Shown: positions 5,299-5,962 of the stretch, in pieces
Numbering within the stretch: the first letter of the stretch is position 1
How the letters are laid out: each line of letters starts with the position of its first letter
Assembly (NCBI GenBank): GCA_012841845.1
Contig: DUTZ01000434.1
Coordinates: forward strand, 1-5,962
Source: Actinomycetales bacterium
Lineage (GTDB): Bacteria > Actinomycetota > Actinomycetes > Mycobacteriales > Mycobacteriaceae
Direction: 5' to 3'
Length of the DNA: 5,962 bases
Program-made: the position numbers and the translations under genes
Notes under the pieces: model-generated
What the model saw: the letters and a program-made list of their open reading frames with translations, nothing else
What the model was told of the DNA's origin: nothing
Databases searched by the model: none

Positions 5299-5962
5299 GT
5301 GATCGACCTCCGGCGCCGCGAGCGCCTGCTCGCGGTGGTCCTCACCGGGACCGCCGGCTTCGTGGACGCCGTGGGCTTCCTCGAGGTGGGCGGCTACTTC
5401 GTGTCGTTCATGAGCGGCAACTCCACGCGCATGGTCGTGGACCTGGCGGGCGGGCGGCTGGGCGCGGCGGGCGTCGCGGCCGCCGTGCTCGTGTCGTTCT
5501 TCGTGGGCGCCGCCGCGGGCGCGGTCGTCACCCGCCGCCAGAGCCTCTACGACCGCCCCACCGTCCTGTCGCTCGTTGCGGCGCTGCTGCTCCTCGCGCT
5601 GGGCCTGCAGTGGCTCACCGACGCCACCGTCGCCGGGCTGCCGGTCGCGATGTCGGTGGCCGCCGCCGCGATGGGGGCCATGAACTCGGTGTTCCACTCC
5701 GGGGGAGTGGTGTCCCTCGGCGTCACCTACATGACGGGCGCGGTGGTCAAGGCCGCGCACAGCCTGGTCGACGCCCTGGCCGGCGGCTCGTGGGCGCCCT
5801 ACCGGCACCAGGTCGCGCTGTGGGGGTCGCTTGCCTCCGGCGGCGTCGCCGGCGCCGCGCTGCACGTGTACTGGGGGTCGTGGGCGCTCGGGGTGGCCGC
5901 GCTCGTGGTGCTCGGTGCGCTCGGGGTGACGGTGTGGCTACGACGACGAGCCCTGCGGACGC
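5299..5962 (+). CDS. DUF1275/YoaK-family integral membrane protein (3' end beyond window)
   Basis: The open frame covers 221 codons and continues off the right edge. Family hallmarks are GFVDAVGFLEVGGYFVSFMS (about residues 20-39) followed by GNSTR (40-44), and a related second block AMNSVF...TYMTGAVVK in the C-terminal half. Several hydrophobic segments (about 11-30, 55-77, 88-106, 109-133 and two between 174 and 214) predict a polytopic inner-membrane protein of around six helices; the terminal RRRALR looks like the cytoplasmic end. The molecular function of this family is not established to my knowledge. The GTG at 5299 directly follows an in-frame TAG (5296-5298), so no earlier start is possible, and GAGGA at 5286-5290 is well spaced. 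Only 11 nt separate it from the purL stop, so it is probably co-transcribed and coupled with purL. At 221 residues it is near full family length, so little is missing. Confidence 0.88.
   Translation, partial: MIDLRRRERLLAVVLTGTAGFVDAVGFLEVGGYFVSFMSGNSTRMVVDLAGGRLGAAGVAAAVLVSFFVGAAAGAVVTRRQSLYDRPTVLSLVAALLLLALGLQWLTDATVAGLPVAMSVAAAAMGAMNSVFHSGGVVSLGVTYMTGAVVKAAHSLVDALAGGSWAPYRHQVALWGSLASGGVAGAALHVYWGSWALGVAALVVLGALGVTVWLRRRALRT

Noticed and set aside
4789..5865. 358-codon - strand open frame over the end of purL and the membrane protein gene
   Set aside because: It is antisense to two well-supported + strand genes and His/Arg/Gly-rich with no motif.

Overview
The window is about 70% GC with many GTG starts and a strong third-position GC bias. 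Its gene content points to a mycolic-acid-containing actinobacterium (Mycobacteriales/Corynebacteriales). PurL resembles the mycobacterial type as I remember it. There is also a member of the trans-acting enoyl reductase family, and two tiny amphipathic peptides like those of the corynebacterial mycomembrane. Dietzia is a plausible genus, but the sequence alone does not settle it.

Layout. Left: a short non-coding lead with a -10-like element, then purS and purQ overlapping by 4 nt on the + strand, closed by a strong 14-bp hairpin. Middle: a convergent two-gene cassette on the - strand encoding 64- and 63-residue paralogous peptides, about 44% identical, each two predicted amphipathic helices joined by a Gly-rich hinge. 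An AT-rich promoter island (unusual in this GC-rich DNA) and nested inverted repeats separate this cassette from a divergent + strand gene for a 403-residue saccharopine dehydrogenase-like / trans-acting enoyl reductase-like protein. Right: purL (766 aa), then a DUF1275/YoaK-family membrane protein whose ribosome binding site overlaps the purL stop; it runs off the window.

How the genes work together. PurS, PurQ and the small form of PurL together make formylglycinamidine ribonucleotide synthase, the fourth step of IMP synthesis. PurQ releases ammonia from glutamine, PurS bridges, and PurL carries out the ATP-dependent amidation. The genes between purQ and purL have no evident link to purines. 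The enoyl reductase-like protein and the small peptides both fit the lipid-rich cell envelope of mycolata, but that is inference.

Most noteworthy: (i) the tandem peptide pair, whose second helices carry differently charged polar stripes and which may be a PorH/PorA-like or other mycomembrane pair; (ii) a His-to-Ser replacement in the substrate-binding SHNH motif of PurL; (iii) three genes whose upstream GTG lies 6-7 nt after a -10-like hexamer, suggesting leaderless transcription.
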